Below the pieces are notes generated by a model that was given only the letters and a program-made list of their open reading frames with translations, searched no databases and was not told where the DNA came from. Below, piece by piece: positions 1 to 6,324 of a DNA stretch of 9,155 nt (the first letter of the stretch is position 1; each line of letters starts with the position of its first letter). Position numbers and translations under genes: made by a program. This DNA comes from CAYRHS01 sp964424125 (GTDB taxonomy: Bacteria > Actinomycetota > Acidimicrobiia > IMCC26256 > JAOSJL01), in the NCBI GenBank assembly GCA_964424125.1, contig CAYRHS010000129.1, forward strand, positions 1 through 9,155. Direction: 5' to 3'.

Positions 1-351
1 CTGAATCCCCAGGCGGGCGATCCGGCGGTCTTCGACGTCGTCCTCGACGTCGTCGGATCGGTTGAGGGTCCAGCTCCGGTAGGCGAGCGCGAGCAGGAAG
101 ACGGTCACTCCGAACGAGATCACGATCGCGGTGAGCACCATCGCCTGGGGCAATGGATCCGAGAAGTCGGCGGGATCACCGCCGACGACCGGAGGGTCGC
201 CGGCCTTTCCGCCGACCGCGAGGAGCAGCAGGTTCCCGCCGTGGCTGAGCAGCGCGAGGCCGATGATGATCCGGGTCAAATTGCGCTGGAGCACGAGATA
301 GGTGCCCAACGAGAACAGCACGCCGACCGTGACGGCGAGGACGACGATCAC
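1..351 (-). CDS. mnhC: Mrp/Mnh Na+/H+ antiporter subunit C (NuoK-like), 3' end outside window
   Basis: Small membrane subunit of the multisubunit Mrp Na+/H+ antiporter, homologous to NuoK of respiratory complex I. The 117 codons visible have no stop before the window edge, so the C-terminus is missing. Three hydrophobic segments can be seen at about residues 2-20, 27-47 and 69-91. The second carries GLALLSHGGNLLLL and the third DPLPQAMVLTAIVISFG, both typical of MnhC. The start is GTG at 351. Its GTGA overlaps the TGA stop of mnhB by 4 bases, which implies translational coupling. After the third helix comes an acidic tail (DDVEDDVED, residues 100-108). The order A-B-C matches known mrp operons, so subunits D to G probably follow to the left. 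Family assignment is firm; the transported ion cannot be read from this sequence. Confidence 0.93.
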   Translation of the reverse strand, partial: MIVVLAVTVGVLFSLGTYLVLQRNLTRIIIGLALLSHGGNLLLLAVGGKAGDPPVVGGDPADFSDPLPQAMVLTAIVISFGVTVFLLALAYRSWTLNRSDDVEDDVEDRRIARLGIQ

Positions 352-785
352 GTCGGTTCCTCCGCTTCTTCGGGCTCGCTGCCGAGGTAGCGGAGGATCC
401 CGGTCACGAGGCCCACCACGATCAGGTACACGCCGGCGTCGAAGAAGGCGACGGTCGATGTCTTCACCTCGCCGATCACGGGCAGGTGGACGTGAAGGAT
501 CGCCGACTCGAGGAACTGGCCCCCGAAGGGCCACGAGCCGAAGCCCGTGGCCGCCGCGAGCACGAGGCCCGCGCCGCACAGCACTGCCGGGGCGACGCGC
601 GGGAGACCTGCGGTCCCCACGGTGACGAAACGGAGCACGAACGCGGCGCCGGCGACGAGGCCTGCGGGGAAGCCACCACCGGGCGCGTTGTGGCCCGCGA
701 AGAAGAGGAAGACCGAGAAGAGCAGGATCGTGTGGAACGTCGCGCGGAGGCCCTGCTCCAGGATCAGGGATCGCGACGGCTTCAT
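348..785 (-). CDS. mnhB: Mrp/Mnh Na+/H+ antiporter subunit B
   Basis: A 145-residue integral membrane subunit of the Mrp antiporter (MnhB/MrpB domain family). About four membrane segments are visible, near residues 15-30, 37-56, 63-83 and 111-131. Two family signatures are present: GHNAPGGGFPAGL at residues 31-43 and KTSTVAFFDAGVYLIVVG at 108-125. The C-terminal tail is acidic and cytoplasmic by inference (EPEEAEEPT). The ATG at 785 shares an ATGA with the TGA stop of mnhA, and its own TGA shares a GTGA with mnhC, so the three genes are almost certainly one transcript. MrpB is required for a stable antiporter complex in the species where Mrp has been studied. The length is normal for a stand-alone subunit B and nothing looks broken. 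Confidence 0.95.
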   Translation of the reverse strand: MKPSRSLILEQGLRATFHTILLFSVFLFFAGHNAPGGGFPAGLVAGAAFVLRFVTVGTAGLPRVAPAVLCGAGLVLAAATGFGSWPFGGQFLESAILHVHLPVIGEVKTSTVAFFDAGVYLIVVGLVTGILRYLGSEPEEAEEPT

Positions 786-3121
786 CCCAGGTGCTCCTGT
801 TCGGACGGAGCCTCGAAGGGTTCGTCCTGTGGACGGCGTCCGCGGCGCACGGCGTGCACGAGGCTGGCGATGCCGAGCACGGCAACCGTGAGGACGGAGA
901 TCTCGCCGAGGGTGTCGAGCCCGCGGAAGTCGACGACGATCACGTTGACGATGTTCTTCCCGCCCGCCTGCGGCTTCGATGCCTCGATGAAGAAGTCGGA
1001 GATCGGAGCCTCCGTGCGCGCGCTGAAGGCGACGAGGGCGAAGAGCGTGACGAACACGCCGACCGCGGCCGACACCAGGATGCGGAGGACGCGGGCACTC
1101 GTGAACGGCGCACGGCTGAACCGTTGCGGAAGATGACGGAGCACGAGCATGAACCCGATGATCCCGACCGTCTCGATGACGAACTGAGTGAGCGCGAGGT
1201 CGGGACCGCCCTGGATGATGAAGAGCGCGCCGATCCCGAAACCGACGGCTCCGAGCATCATCACCGCGACGAAACGCCGATTAGCGCGTGTCGCTCCGAA
1301 TGCGGCGATGACGACGATCGCACACACCGCGATCTGGGCTCCCGATCCGGCCCGGCTCGTCTCGATGTCGAGCCCCGAGGTGGTGAGGAGTGCGGTCGCG
1401 GGCACGGTGACCGCCGCGAGCAGGATCACTCCGAGGTAGACGGGCAGCGAACCGTTCTGCACGGTTCCCGCGGTGCGGTCCGCGAACGCCTGCAGGCCGA
1501 CGACGAACGCGCGGTAGCCGGCATCGGGCGCGAGCCGGGGCGTGAACGGTCGGGTTCCGAGGGCGATCGGACGCAGCACGACGATGATGAGGATCCCGAG
1601 CGCGATCGTGACGCCGGAGAGGAGCAGGGACAGGGTGAAGCCGTTCCACAGGGCAAGGTGCAGCGCGGATCCCGGTGCGAGCGCACCGGCCGCAGCGCGT
1701 GCGAGGTCTTCGAGCGGCGCGGGGAACAGACCGAACGTGACCGTGGCCAGCGCCAGGACTGCCGCGGGGCCGACCAGGCCCACAGTGGGTCGGTGGGCGT
1801 CCGGTCCCACGAGGTCGATACCCGGGGCGGGGGTCTTGTCGCCGAAGGCGCCCCAGAGGAAACGCACGCCGTAGGCCAGCGTCAGCGCCGACCCGACGAT
1901 CACGCCGACCAGGGTGGTGGTGCCCCACTCGCCCGAGTGGAGGAGCTCGTCGTAGGCGACCTCCTTGGAGAGGAACCCGAGCAGCGGTGGGATGCCGGCC
2001 ATCGAGGCGGCCGCGATCGTCGCCACCCAGAACGTGACCGGCATTCGGCGTCGGAGCCCGGTCAGCTCACGGACGTCGCGTGACCCCGCGGTGTGGTCGA
2101 TCGCACCCGTCACCATGAACAACGCGGCCTTGAAGATCGAGTGGGCGACGAGTACCGCCACGCCGGCGGCGATCGCTCCCTCGGTCCCCACCCCGAAGAG
2201 CGCGGTCATGAAGCCGAGCTGGCTCACCGTGCTGAACGCGAGCAGACGTTTCAGGTCGGTCTGCTGCAAAGCCCGGACCCCGCCCACGAGCATCGTCACG
2301 AGACCGACCGTGACGACGAGCGGTTGCCAGAACGAGACGCCGGAGAACGGCTCCGAGAAGCGGGCGAGGATCACGATGCCCGCCTTCACCATCGTGGCCG
2401 AGTGGATGTAGGCGGAGACGGGCGTGGGCGCGGCCATCGCGTCGGGCAGCCAGCCCTGGAACGGGAACTGGGCCGACTTGGTGAAGGCCCCGACGAGCAC
2501 GAGGCCCACGCCGATTGCCGCGACGGTTCCCGTGGGGGCCGCCTCGGTGATCGCCGAGAGGTCGTAGCTCCCGACGGTCAGGCCGATGAGCAGGAACCCC
2601 GCGAGCATCACGAGCCCACCCGCGCCGGTGACGATCAGAGCGCGCGTCGCCGCGGATCGCGCCGTAGGGATGCGGTCGTCCCAACCGATCAGCAGGTACG
2701 ACGTGATCGTCGTGAGCTCCCAGAACACGAAGAGCCCGAGCACGTTGTCGGCGAGCACGAGGCCGAGCATCGAACCCGCGAACGCGACGAGGTAGCTGGC
2801 GAAGCGCCCGTTGTTCGCGCTCGCGGGCATGTACGCGTCCGCGTACCAGAAGATGAGGACGCCGATCCCCGACACGAGCCAGGCCATCAGGAGGCCGAAG
2901 CCGTCGAGGCGCACGGTCAGGTCGAGACCGAGCGCTGGCACCCATCGCAGCGACTCGGTGACGACGTCACCGCCGAGCACCGCGGGTGTGTGCCAGAGCA
3001 TCCACGCTGCGGTCGCTGCCGGCGCGAGCCCGGCGAACAGGAGCACCCGCCGTCCCAGCACTCGCGACGCGGCCGGAGCGGCCAATGCGAGAGCGAAGTG
3101 GAACCCGATGAGCGGGAGCAT
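782..3121 (-). CDS. mnhA: Mrp/Mnh Na+/H+ antiporter subunit A (NuoL-like, with MbhD/MbhE-like C-terminus)
   Basis: Largest subunit of the Mrp cation/proton antiporter, 779 residues, close to the usual length of about 800. The N-terminal two thirds is a proton-translocating antiporter module of the NuoL/NuoN type. Glu135 lies in FVFWELTTITSYLL, Lys215 in FTKSAQFPFQGWLPDAM, and His240 and Lys246 in YIHSATMVKAG. Lys331 follows in HSIFKAALFM and Lys386 in GFLSKEV. These correspond to the conserved charged residues along the proton path in NuoL and MrpA. The C-terminus holds a DUF4040/MbhD-like part (DLALTQFVIETVG, 641-653) and an MbhE-like part (NIVNVIVVDFRGLDTLGE, 723-740). The ATG at 3121 gives a natural membrane-inserted N-terminus. 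No Shine-Dalgarno sequence precedes it. It heads the operon and faces the sigma-factor gene with only 22 bases between. Role in Na+ efflux and pH homeostasis is inferred from the family. Confidence 0.96.
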   Translation of the reverse strand: MLPLIGFHFALALAAPAASRVLGRRVLLFAGLAPAATAAWMLWHTPAVLGGDVVTESLRWVPALGLDLTVRLDGFGLLMAWLVSGIGVLIFWYADAYMPASANNGRFASYLVAFAGSMLGLVLADNVLGLFVFWELTTITSYLLIGWDDRIPTARSAATRALIVTGAGGLVMLAGFLLIGLTVGSYDLSAITEAAPTGTVAAIGVGLVLVGAFTKSAQFPFQGWLPDAMAAPTPVSAYIHSATMVKAGIVILARFSEPFSGVSFWQPLVVTVGLVTMLVGGVRALQQTDLKRLLAFSTVSQLGFMTALFGVGTEGAIAAGVAVLVAHSIFKAALFMVTGAIDHTAGSRDVRELTGLRRRMPVTFWVATIAAASMAGIPPLLGFLSKEVAYDELLHSGEWGTTTLVGVIVGSALTLAYGVRFLWGAFGDKTPAPGIDLVGPDAHRPTVGLVGPAAVLALATVTFGLFPAPLEDLARAAAGALAPGSALHLALWNGFTLSLLLSGVTIALGILIIVVLRPIALGTRPFTPRLAPDAGYRAFVVGLQAFADRTAGTVQNGSLPVYLGVILLAAVTVPATALLTTSGLDIETSRAGSGAQIAVCAIVVIAAFGATRANRRFVAVMMLGAVGFGIGALFIIQGGPDLALTQFVIETVGIIGFMLVLRHLPQRFSRAPFTSARVLRILVSAAVGVFVTLFALVAFSARTEAPISDFFIEASKPQAGGKNIVNVIVVDFRGLDTLGEISVLTVAVLGIASLVHAVRRGRRPQDEPFEAPSEQEHLG

Positions 3122-3127
3122 CGAGTC
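3100..3127 (+). promoter_or_regulatory. Weak candidate ECF-type promoter (autoregulation of sigma gene)
   Basis: GGAACC at 3100-3105 resembles the -35 element used by ECF sigma factors of the SigR/SigH type. GTC at 3125-3127, 19 bases further on, could act as the -10. This would place a start about 10 bases before the sigma gene and fit the known self-activation of this sigma group. The -35 lies inside the antisense of mnhA codons for Gly-Phe-His, so the match may be a by-product of coding constraint, and the -10 is not the canonical GTT. It competes with the TAGGCT box as an explanation. Confidence 0.2.
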
Positions 3128-3138
3128 GGTAGGCTGCC
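3128..3138 (+). promoter_or_regulatory. Candidate -10 box (TAGGCT) for the sigma-factor gene
   Basis: GGTAGGCTGCC contains a TAnnnT hexamer (3130-3135) ending 8 bases before the GTG start at 3144. Transcription would begin at or just before the start codon, giving a leaderless or nearly leaderless mRNA. No good -35 hexamer lies at the normal spacing. The same extended sequence recurs before the response regulator and ftsH. The promoter is inferred from pattern only. Confidence 0.35.
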
Positions 3139-3143
3139 AGGTC

Positions 3144-3740
3144 GTGGCCGACCAAGACCGATTCGCCGACCTGGCGATGCCCTATATGCCGGCGCTGTAC
3201 TCGGCCGCGCTCCGCATGACCCGGAACCCGGCCGACGCCGAGGATCTGGTCCAGGAGACGTTCCTGCGCGCCTACCGAGGATTCGGCAGCTTCGAGGAGG
3301 GCACCAACCTCAAGGCCTGGCTCTACCGGATCCTGACCAACACCTACATCAACCAGTACCGGGCGAAGAAGCGACGTCCCGAGGAGTCGGAGCTCGAGGA
3401 GGCCGAGGACTTCTATCTGTTCCGTCGCCTGGGCGGACTCGAAGCGGCCGACGCCAACCGTACGCCCGAGACCGAGTTCCTCGAACGACTCCCCGAGGCC
3501 GAGGTCAAGGAGGCGCTCGAGGCCCTACCCGACCAGTTCCGGATGGCGGTGATCCTCGCCGACATCGAGGGCTTCTCGTACAAGGAGATCGCCGAGATCA
3601 TGGACGTCCCGGTCGGCACGGTCATGAGCCGACTCCACCGGGGAAGGCGCCGCCTCCAGAAGTTGTTGTGGAACTTTGCCGAGGCGCGCGGGCTCACGCC
3701 CGAGCCGGAGCCGGAGCCGACGGGACCGTCCGGAGGATGA
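3144..3740 (+). CDS. sigH: ECF RNA polymerase sigma factor, SigR/SigH type
   Basis: A 198-residue group-4 sigma factor that should direct RNA polymerase to stress promoters. Region 2 spans about residues 13-78, with MTRNPADAEDLVQETFLRAY (25-44) and NLKAWLYRILTNTYINQYR (55-73). Region 4 spans about 118-172, with EALPDQFRMAVILADIEGFS (126-145), YKEIAEIMDVPVGTVMSRLH and RGRRRL. These match actinobacterial SigH/SigR (ECF12), which respond to disulfide stress through a zinc anti-sigma factor, and such a gene follows immediately. The open frame continues upstream, but homology begins just after the GTG at 3144, which also clears the divergent mnhA start. A short Pro-Glu repeat tail (PEPEPEP, 186-192) is an add-on. 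Its stop shares ATGA with the next gene. The symbol follows the mycobacterial orthologue; sigR would be equivalent. Confidence 0.93.
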   Translation: MADQDRFADLAMPYMPALYSAALRMTRNPADAEDLVQETFLRAYRGFGSFEEGTNLKAWLYRILTNTYINQYRAKKRRPEESELEEAEDFYLFRRLGGLEAADANRTPETEFLERLPEAEVKEALEALPDQFRMAVILADIEGFSYKEIAEIMDVPVGTVMSRLHRGRRRLQKLLWNFAEARGLTPEPEPEPTGPSGG

Positions 3741-4033
3741 GTTCACGGATGCAGGCCACGGGAGGCGACGGAGGCGAGGCGAGCGAGACGATGGACTGCA
3801 ACGAAGCGATCCACGAGCTGTACTCGTACCTCGACGGTGAGCTCACGGCGTGGAAGCGGCGTGCGATCGCCCGCCACCTCGACGACTGCCCGCCCTGTGC
3901 GCAGGGGTACGAGTTCGAGATGGAGCTCCGCCAGGTGGTCGTGTCCCGTTGCCGCGACGAGGTCCCGGAGGGACTCCGCGAGCGCATCGGCCGCGCGATC
4001 GGCGAAGAGTCGGGAGGTTCGACCCCGACGTGA
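3737..4033 (+). CDS. rsrA: Zinc-binding (ZAS) anti-sigma factor, RsrA-like
   Basis: A 98-residue small soluble protein that should bind and silence the upstream sigma factor and release it on thiol oxidation. Cys21, His47, Cys51 and Cys54 reproduce the RsrA zinc-site spacing (C-x25-H-x3-C-x2-C, seen as HLDDCPPC at 47-54). Cys72 lies at the place of the RsrA double cysteine 61/62, though only one Cys is present here. No membrane segment is visible, as expected for a cytoplasmic redox sensor. ATG 3737 overlaps the sigma stop as ATGA, with GGAGG directly against it, too close for normal initiation. Methionines at 3749 and 3791 (giving MDCNEAIHELYSYLDG) are reasonable alternatives, and all three keep the zinc site. 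Partner assignment rests on synteny and family knowledge. Confidence 0.88.
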   Translation: MSSRMQATGGDGGEASETMDCNEAIHELYSYLDGELTAWKRRAIARHLDDCPPCAQGYEFEMELRQVVVSRCRDEVPEGLRERIGRAIGEESGGSTPT

Positions 4034-4063
4034 CGCGGTACGACATCCCCGTGCGACGCTGCC

Positions 4064-4069
4064 TACGAT
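4064..4069 (+). promoter_or_regulatory. Candidate -10 box (TACGAT) before small membrane protein gene
   Basis: TACGAT fits the TAnnnT/TANNAT pattern of actinobacterial -10 elements. With a usual 6-7 base gap, transcription would start near 4076, about 4 bases before the ATG at 4080. That suggests a near-leaderless mRNA and a promoter separate from the sigma/anti-sigma pair. I see no convincing -35. Confidence 0.3.
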
Positions 4070-4079
4070 GACCGGCGCC

Positions 4080-4409
4080 ATGGCGGCCACACCCGAGACG
4101 GTCGAGGCGGCGGACGAGACAGCTCCCGTCGATGCCCAGCCGGAGCGCGACCCCACGCGCATGATCACCGTCGCGGTGGCGGGGGTCCTGCTTCTGTTGG
4201 CCACCGCCCTGGCGGTGGGGGTCTGGGCGTACGCGTTCGGCGCCTTCGGGTCCCGGCCGGGTTTCAGCAGCTCCGAGGGTCCAGGAGCCCGCCCGTGGCA
4301 CTTCTGGATCGCTGTGGCGATGACGTCCGGGGTCCCGTTCGTGCTCGCCGCCGTCGGCTTCGGCTACTACTGGCGCCTCCTGCGCCCGAGACTCCTGAGC
4401 CGAGGATGA
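4080..4409 (+). CDS. Small two-helix membrane protein, function unknown
   Basis: I do not recognise this 109-residue protein. The N-terminal 25 residues are acidic and Ala/Pro-rich, probably disordered. Two hydrophobic helices follow, at about residues 28-55 (MITVAVAGVLLLLATALAVG and on) and 74-97 (HFWIAVAMTSGVPFVLAAVG and on). They are joined by a Gly/Ser/Pro-rich loop of about 18 residues. The flanking basic residues (RDPTR before helix 1, RLLRPRLLSRG after helix 2) predict both ends inside the cell. No catalytic motif is visible. An in-frame ATG at 4068 would add four residues, but it overlaps the candidate -10 box, so 4080 is preferred. The gene begins 46 bases after the anti-sigma stop, and its own stop forms an ATGA that opens a chain of tiny frames leading to the next gene. 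Confidence 0.7.
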   Translation: MAATPETVEAADETAPVDAQPERDPTRMITVAVAGVLLLLATALAVGVWAYAFGAFGSRPGFSSSEGPGARPWHFWIAVAMTSGVPFVLAAVGFGYYWRLLRPRLLSRG

Positions 4410-4423
4410 GCGCCACGCGATGA
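4406..4423 (+). other. Tiny open frame (5 codons) in an ATGA chain
   Basis: ATG at 4406 overlaps the TGA of the membrane-protein gene. It reads Met-Ser-Ala-Thr-Arg and stops with a TGA that overlaps the next ATG at 4420. GAGG lies directly before it. It could be a coupling device that carries ribosomes across the 51-base gap, or chance. No product of its own is claimed. Confidence 0.2.
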
Positions 4424-4464
4424 CCTGGTTCCCGCACGCGTCGACGATCGGCGTCGGCGGATGA
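4420..4464 (+). other. Tiny open frame (14 codons) coupled to the DUF2342 gene
   Basis: The frame encodes MTWFPHASTIGVGG. Its stop TGA at 4462-4464 overlaps the ATG of the DUF2342 gene as ATGA. It fills the gap between the two real genes, and with the preceding 5-codon frame forms three consecutive ATGA junctions. The peptide is not rich in any one amino acid, so a classical attenuator is not indicated. It might be a small protein, a translational relay, or chance. Confidence 0.25.
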
Positions 4465-5540
4465 GCGGGGCCTCACCGTCGCCCGTCGACTGGGAGCTCG
4501 CCGAACGGGTGGCACGAGTCGTGGCCGGCAAGAACCCGATCGGCGATTCGTACCTGGCGTCGTCGCTGGCGGGCGACTTCGAAGCCGCGACCCGCGAGGC
4601 CGAAGCGCTGGTTGCGGAGTTCACGGGGCTGCGGGCACCGGGACGCGCCCGTAGCGGGGTCGTGGACCGACACGAGTGGGTGGGCGCCAACATCCGTGCC
4701 CTCCGCAGCCTGCTCACTCCACTCATGGACCGACTCGCCGACCGCCTGGCGGCCAACCCGTTCTCCGGAGTCGGTCGCCGCGTCGCCGGGACCGAGATGG
4801 GGGTGTTGCTGGGCTACCTGGGGCAACGGGTGCTCGGTCAGTACGACCTGCTCGTCCCCGACGACGCCGGCGCGACGGACTGTGTGTACTACGTCGGCCC
4901 GAACGTGTTGACCCTCGAGAAGCGCTTCGCCTTCCGGCCGCGTGACTTCCGCCTCTGGATCGCGCTCCACGAGGTCACGCACCGAGCCCAGTTCACCGGC
5001 GTCCCGTGGATGCGCGGCTACTTCCTCGGCCTCGTGGAGGAGACGATGGGCCTCGTCGAGCCCGATCCGCAGCGTGTGGTCCGCGCGCTCCGGGAGGCTG
5101 CCGAGGAGCTGCGCGCGGGTCGGAACCCGCTCGACGGCGGCGGCCTCGTCGCGCTGGTCGCGACCCCCGAGCAGCGGGGGCTGATCGGCCAGGTGCAGGC
5201 GCTGATGTCGCTCCTGGAGGGGCACGGCAACTTCGTCATGAATCGCCTCGGCGCCGTCCACGTCGCAGGCCAGGAGCGAATGGCCCGCGTGCTCCAGGCT
5301 CGCCGACGCGCCCGGGGTCTGCGAGCGCAGCTGCAGCGGCTCCTGGGCCTCGAGATGAAGCTGCGCCAGTACGAGGTCGGGGAGCGATTCGTGGAGGTTG
5401 TCGCCGAGGAGGCGGGGGTCTCGGCGATCGATGCCGCGTGGCGGGGCCCCGAGTGGCTCCCGACCATGCCCGAGCTGGAGGACCCCGGGTCGTGGCTGAC
5501 TCGGGTGGAGGCGCCCACCGCCGCCCCGGGCGCTCGGTAG
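4461..5540 (+). CDS. DUF2342 zinc-dependent metallopeptidase-like protein
   Basis: A 359-residue protein of the actinobacterial DUF2342 family, often labelled zinc-dependent metalloprotease or coenzyme F420 biosynthesis-associated protein. Its true substrate is not established. The zincin motif HEVTH is at residues 170-174, within IALHEVTHRAQF, and a downstream Glu in LLEGHGNF (Glu253) is a plausible third zinc ligand. The N-terminal 150 residues include NPFSGVGRRVAGTEMGVLLG and YVGPNVL, and the C-terminus has KLRQYEVGERFVEVV, both recognisable family stretches. No signal peptide or membrane helix is seen, so it is probably cytoplasmic. In mycobacteria the orthologue (Rv3626c) sits directly before tilS and hpt. 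Here a response regulator gene is inserted between. The ATG at 4461 has no good Shine-Dalgarno sequence but overlaps the stop of a 14-codon frame. The stop TAG lies inside a candidate -10 box for the next gene. Confidence 0.88.
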   Translation: MSGASPSPVDWELAERVARVVAGKNPIGDSYLASSLAGDFEAATREAEALVAEFTGLRAPGRARSGVVDRHEWVGANIRALRSLLTPLMDRLADRLAANPFSGVGRRVAGTEMGVLLGYLGQRVLGQYDLLVPDDAGATDCVYYVGPNVLTLEKRFAFRPRDFRLWIALHEVTHRAQFTGVPWMRGYFLGLVEETMGLVEPDPQRVVRALREAAEELRAGRNPLDGGGLVALVATPEQRGLIGQVQALMSLLEGHGNFVMNRLGAVHVAGQERMARVLQARRRARGLRAQLQRLLGLEMKLRQYEVGERFVEVVAEEAGVSAIDAAWRGPEWLPTMPELEDPGSWLTRVEAPTAAPGAR

Positions 5541-5546
5541 CCTGGC
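5536..5546 (+). promoter_or_regulatory. Candidate -10 box (TAGCCT) for leaderless response-regulator mRNA
   Basis: GGTAGCCTGGC contains TAGCCT (5538-5543), which ends 7 bases before the ATG at 5551. This is the classic spacing for a leaderless transcript starting at the A of ATG. The T, A and G of the box are also the stop codon of the upstream gene. No Shine-Dalgarno sequence lies before the ATG, which supports leaderless initiation. No clear -35 is visible. Confidence 0.42.
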
Positions 5547-5550
5547 GCCG

Positions 5551-6324
5551 ATGCCACTCGTGCTCGTGGTCGACGACGAGCCCGACATCCGGGAGCTCAT
5601 CCAGATCAATCTCGAGGGCGCTGGATACCGCGTGGCCACGGCTGGCAGCGGTGAGGAGGCGCTCGAGGCGGTCGGTCGCGAGGCGCCCGATGCCATCTTC
5701 CTCGACGTCATGATGCCGGGGGTCGACGGCTGGAAGGTGCTCGAGCAGCTGAAGGCCGGTAGCGAGCACGACCTGTCGAAGATCCCGGTCTTCATGGTGA
5801 CCGGCATGAGCGAGTTCGAGCACCGGCTCCGCGGCGGTATCGAAGGTGCACTGCGGTACATCACCAAGCCGTTCGAGCCGACCGAGCTCCTCCGGGCGGT
5901 CGAGGACGTCCTGGGACCGGGCGCACCGCCCGAGCCCGAGCTGCGGCGGCGCGTCCAGACCGAGGCCCTCGAGGAGCTCGCTCGCCACGAACGCGGCGAG
6001 GACGCGGGCGTCGTCGAGCCGAGGGTGCGCCTCACCCGACTCGAGCACACGCCCGCGGAGCCCGCGGCGTCCCCTCGCGTCCGTCAGGCCCGCGAGCGTC
6101 TGGCCGAGCTGACGACCAAGCAGCTGCTCCTGGTCGAAGCCTTGGCCGGTGGCAGCCCGGTGACCACGGTGGCTCGTCACCTGGAGATGAGCCGCTCGAA
6201 CGTGTACGCGAGCCTCCGACGGATCAGCCGCAAGCTCGGCCTCTCGGGGACCGACGAGCTGCTGGCGATGGTCCGGCGCGGCGGGCTCCTCGATTCGAGG
6301 GCCCGTCCGGGTCGCGCGCGCTGA
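5551..6324 (+). CDS. Orphan response regulator, receiver plus LuxR/GerE-type HTH
   Basis: A 257-residue DNA-binding response regulator. The receiver domain (about 1-121) has all the residues needed for phosphorylation: Asp8 and Asp9 (VVDDEPDI), phospho-acceptor Asp52 (IFLDVMMPGVDGW), Thr84 (FMVTG) and Lys106 (ITKPFEP). A charged, Arg/Glu-rich linker of roughly 60 residues follows. The C-terminal domain (about 185-247) is LuxR/GerE-like, with LAELTTKQLLLVEALAGG, VARHLEMSRSNVYASLRRIS and RKLGLSGTDELL. The usual Glu after the opening Leu-Thr of that domain is replaced (LTTKQ). No histidine kinase is encoded in the window, so the partner must lie elsewhere. It sits between two genes that are adjacent in other actinobacteria, with its own likely promoter. 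Target genes are unknown. Nearby tilS, hpt and ftsH would be co-transcribed by read-through. Confidence 0.9.
   Translation: MPLVLVVDDEPDIRELIQINLEGAGYRVATAGSGEEALEAVGREAPDAIFLDVMMPGVDGWKVLEQLKAGSEHDLSKIPVFMVTGMSEFEHRLRGGIEGALRYITKPFEPTELLRAVEDVLGPGAPPEPELRRRVQTEALEELARHERGEDAGVVEPRVRLTRLEHTPAEPAASPRVRQARERLAELTTKQLLLVEALAGGSPVTTVARHLEMSRSNVYASLRRISRKLGLSGTDELLAMVRRGGLLDSRARPGRAR

Noticed and set aside
32..54. Two tandem copies of TCGACGTCGTC
   Set aside because: They simply encode the repeated acidic Asp-Asp-Val-Glu tail of MnhC in a GC-rich codon set. There is no sign of a functional repeat.
791..2083. A 430-codon plus-strand open frame opposite mnhA
   Set aside because: It is extremely rich in Glu, Arg, Asp and Gly with no recognisable fold, and mnhA on the other strand is certain.
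3700..3722. GAGCCG microrepeat at the sigma gene end
   Set aside because: It codes for the Pro-Glu tail of the sigma factor. It is a short low-complexity extension, not a regulatory repeat.
2093..4033. A 646-codon plus-strand open frame antisense to mnhA and reaching the anti-sigma stop
   Set aside because: Its last 99 codons are the real anti-sigma gene. The upstream part is Arg/Glu/His/Asp-rich shadow of mnhA and the sigma gene, with no domain.
4473..6050. A 525-codon minus-strand open frame
   Set aside because: It is antisense to the DUF2342 and response regulator genes, has low-complexity Arg/Ser/Glu composition and no motif. It is a typical shadow in GC-rich DNA.
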